In this document: in pieces, positions 62,710 to 64,000 of the stretch
How positions within the stretch are numbered: the first letter of the stretch is position 1
How the letters are laid out: the number at the start of each line of letters is the position of its first letter
Assembly: GCF_021556485.1 (NCBI RefSeq)
Contig: NZ_JAKGBW010000008.1
Coordinates: 84,541-148,540, forward strand
Length of the DNA: 64,000 bases
Direction: 5' to 3'
From: Oceanobacillus alkalisoli
GTDB lineage: Bacteria > Bacillota > Bacilli > Bacillales > Amphibacillaceae
Notes under the pieces: generated by a model
The model's database searches: none
What the model was told of the DNA's origin: nothing
What the model saw: the letters and a program-made list of their open reading frames with translations, nothing else
Made by a program: the position numbers and the translations under genes

Positions 62710-63474
62710 ATGCGATTGTTTATTTATTTTTTTATCGTGTCGATTATGATTTTTCAACCCCTTGAAGCAGCGGCAAGTGAAGTTGAACCAGTTCTCATCT
62801 CGACATATGAAGAGGATGTGACTGGGGATGGCAAGCTTGATGCAATTAAGTTATACGGCGTTCATTTTAGTCCGGATTCCGTATATTATAAAGATATTTT
62901 TGCGATTATCACAACTGAGACCGAAGAATGGCGAATTGATTATCAAGGTGGGTATGACCCAACTATTCAGTTTATCGACTTGAATCACGATAATGTTCCA
63001 GATATTTTCTATCAAAGCCCAACAGGGGGAAGCGGTGGGTTGTACACATCGAAACTAGATACACTTGCCCGCAATGAATTGGAATCAATCCCTTTACCGG
63101 AACAAGATTATATAAAAGGATATTTTGAAGATGGATTCCAGGCAGTCATAGAGATTGCGCCAAATACGAAACCTATTATACTTGATGTACAGGATAGGAA
63201 GGATGATTACATCAGACTTGGAATATTTGACAAAGAAGGCAGGCTGCTTCAAGAAACACCACTCATGATCGACCCAATCGCTTTTTTTGAACCTGTTGAA
63301 ATTAGTGATCGTAATGGATATGGATTGAAAAGCTTTAAACAAATAAGCGGAGCGTATCACGCTGATCAATTAGGTGTAGTTGAGACACTTTGGTATTACG
63401 AAGATGGTAAGTGGATAGCGTTAAAGACCGATTGGAAAGGTACTGATGAATACGATGCTGCTAAATTCTATTAA
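62710..63474 (+). CDS. Secreted protein with VCBS/FG-GAP-like repeats
   Basis: 254 residues with a signal peptide (MRLFIYFFIVSIMIFQPLEAAA, hydrophobic core about 3-17). Two Asp-rich motifs, DVTGDGKLDAIKLYG (about 39-53) and DLNHDNVPDIFY (about 97-108), resemble calcium-binding FG-GAP/VCBS repeats. I start at ATG 62710, with AGAGGA 6-7 nt upstream, over ATG 62692. The family is common in Bacillaceae and uncharacterised. It is the last protein gene before the rRNA operon. Confidence 0.75.
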   Translation: MRLFIYFFIVSIMIFQPLEAAASEVEPVLISTYEEDVTGDGKLDAIKLYGVHFSPDSVYYKDIFAIITTETEEWRIDYQGGYDPTIQFIDLNHDNVPDIFYQSPTGGSGGLYTSKLDTLARNELESIPLPEQDYIKGYFEDGFQAVIEIAPNTKPIILDVQDRKDDYIRLGIFDKEGRLLQETPLMIDPIAFFEPVEISDRNGYGLKSFKQISGAYHADQLGVVETLWYYEDGKWIALKTDWKGTDEYDAAKFY

Positions 63475-63513
63475 AAAACATGTATGATCATGTAAGAAAA
63501 TGCGTTTTTATCG

Positions 63514-63542
63514 TTGACAACTATCGAATGCCATGCTATGAT
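63514..63542 (+). promoter_or_regulatory. rrn promoter P1
   Basis: TTGACA (63514-63519), 17 nt, TATGAT (63537-63542). Confidence 0.88.
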
Positions 63543-63595
63543 ATAAATCCAAGGTTAATTTCTTGTAAATATTCATTAACAAATAAAAATAAGTG

Positions 63596-63625
63596 TTGAC
63601 ACAAAATAATGTTTTGTGTTACATT
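63596..63625 (+). promoter_or_regulatory. rrn promoter P2
   Basis: TTGACA (63596-63601), 17-18 nt, TTACAT or TACATT (63619-63625). Tandem arrangement with P1 is typical of rRNA operons. Confidence 0.75.
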
Positions 63626-63796
63626 TAGAAAGTCGCCTTTTTGGCGGGTGAATTTGCTCTTTGAAAACTGAACAAAACAACCAGTATGAAAAAGAGGTAA
63701 GAAGTAAAACGTTGGATTAATCTAACGAAAGCTTTTTATCCCTGAATCAATTTTTGAAGCTAAGAATAGATGACGGTGTCATCTATCACAAACACT
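63626..63796 (+). other. rrn leader region
   Basis: Transcribed leader before 16S. It holds the conserved CTTTGAAAACTGAACAAAAC at about 63660-63679, a block seen in Bacillaceae pre-rRNA leaders and linked to antitermination/processing. Confidence 0.7.
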
Positions 63797-64000
63797 TTTA
63801 TGGAGAGTTTGATCTTGGCTCAGGACGAACGCTGGCGGCGTGCCTAATACATGCAAGTCGAGCGCGTGAAACTTTTCAGATCTCTTCGGAGTGACGAATT
63901 GTGGATCGAGCGGCGGATGGGTGAGTAACACGTGGGCAACCTGCCTGTAAGATCGGGATAACTTGCGGAAACGTGAGCTAATACCGGATAAAGCAACGCA
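63797..64000 (+). rRNA. rrs: 16S ribosomal RNA, 5' end (partial)
   Basis: Begins TTTATGGAGAGTTTGATC (63797) and continues through GGACGAACGCTGGCGGCG, CCTAATACATGCAAGTCGAG, GGGTGAGTAACACGTGGG and the CTAATACCGGATAA block; cut by the window edge after about 204 nt. The variable V1 region fits Bacillaceae. The base after GATC is T, where most bacteria have A or C. Confidence 0.97.

Overview
The window looks like chromosomal DNA from a low-GC, endospore-forming member of the Bacillaceae, most like the Oceanobacillus/Virgibacillus group. The evidence is the 5' end of a Bacillus-type 16S rRNA gene at the right edge, AGGAGG-type ribosome binding sites, frequent TTG starts, and gene order that follows Bacillus subtilis in several blocks (hpf-secA-prfB-cccB-ftsEX-ctpB-minJ; yuiC-yuiD; patB/kapB; pgi-yugI; the men genes; ytkD-ytl-pckA-metK-ytoA-ytpB-mnmM-leuS-ytwF). 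This placement is inference; no database search was run.

Layout. 1-11.5 kb: end of hpf, then secretion and translation (secA; prfB with its programmed +1 frameshift), a cytochrome c lipoprotein, and a division/cell-wall block (ftsE-ftsX, a coiled-coil M23 murein hydrolase, ctpB, minJ). 11.5-21.9 kb: the SbcCD nuclease, an aromatic acid exporter-like protein, a giant UPF0182 membrane protein and the yuiC/yuiD pair. 22-31.4 kb: small metabolic and regulatory genes (bioY, deoD, ptsH, kapB, sodC, patB, pgi, yugI, a thioredoxin-fold protein) and a broken unknown gene. 32-39 kb: an M42 peptidase, a bacillopeptidase F-like secreted protease and ribU behind an FMN riboswitch. 39.4-47.5 kb: menaquinone synthesis (menA divergent from menF-menD-menH-menB-menE; menC is not in the window). 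47.6-64 kb: a mechanosensitive-channel-like protein, ytkD, an ABC importer, pckA, metK behind a SAM riboswitch, a gamma-carbonic anhydrase-like gene, a ytpB remnant, mnmM, leuS behind a T-box, ytwF, a secreted protein, and rrn promoters leading into 16S rRNA.

The most distinctive feature is not a protein gene. The intergenic DNA is crowded with at least six families of short structured repeats: (a) seven mini-elements flanked by TTTAT-like pentamers and ending in TTTAT-like sequence, resembling non-autonomous IS200/IS605 (PATE-type) elements, with stems that covary between copies; (b) five 160-510 bp composite palindromic elements with 20 bp terminal inverted repeats; (c) two copies, in opposite orientation, of a roughly 120 bp MITE; (d) one 250 bp element that fills the gap between two convergent stop codons; (e) two copies of a 42 bp repeat followed by different hairpins; (f) REP-like GTGGGAC palindromes. 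No transposase gene is present, so all would have to be mobilised in trans. Several sit exactly on stop codons of flanking genes. A candidate small RNA lies on the minus strand at about 26.97-27.05 kb.
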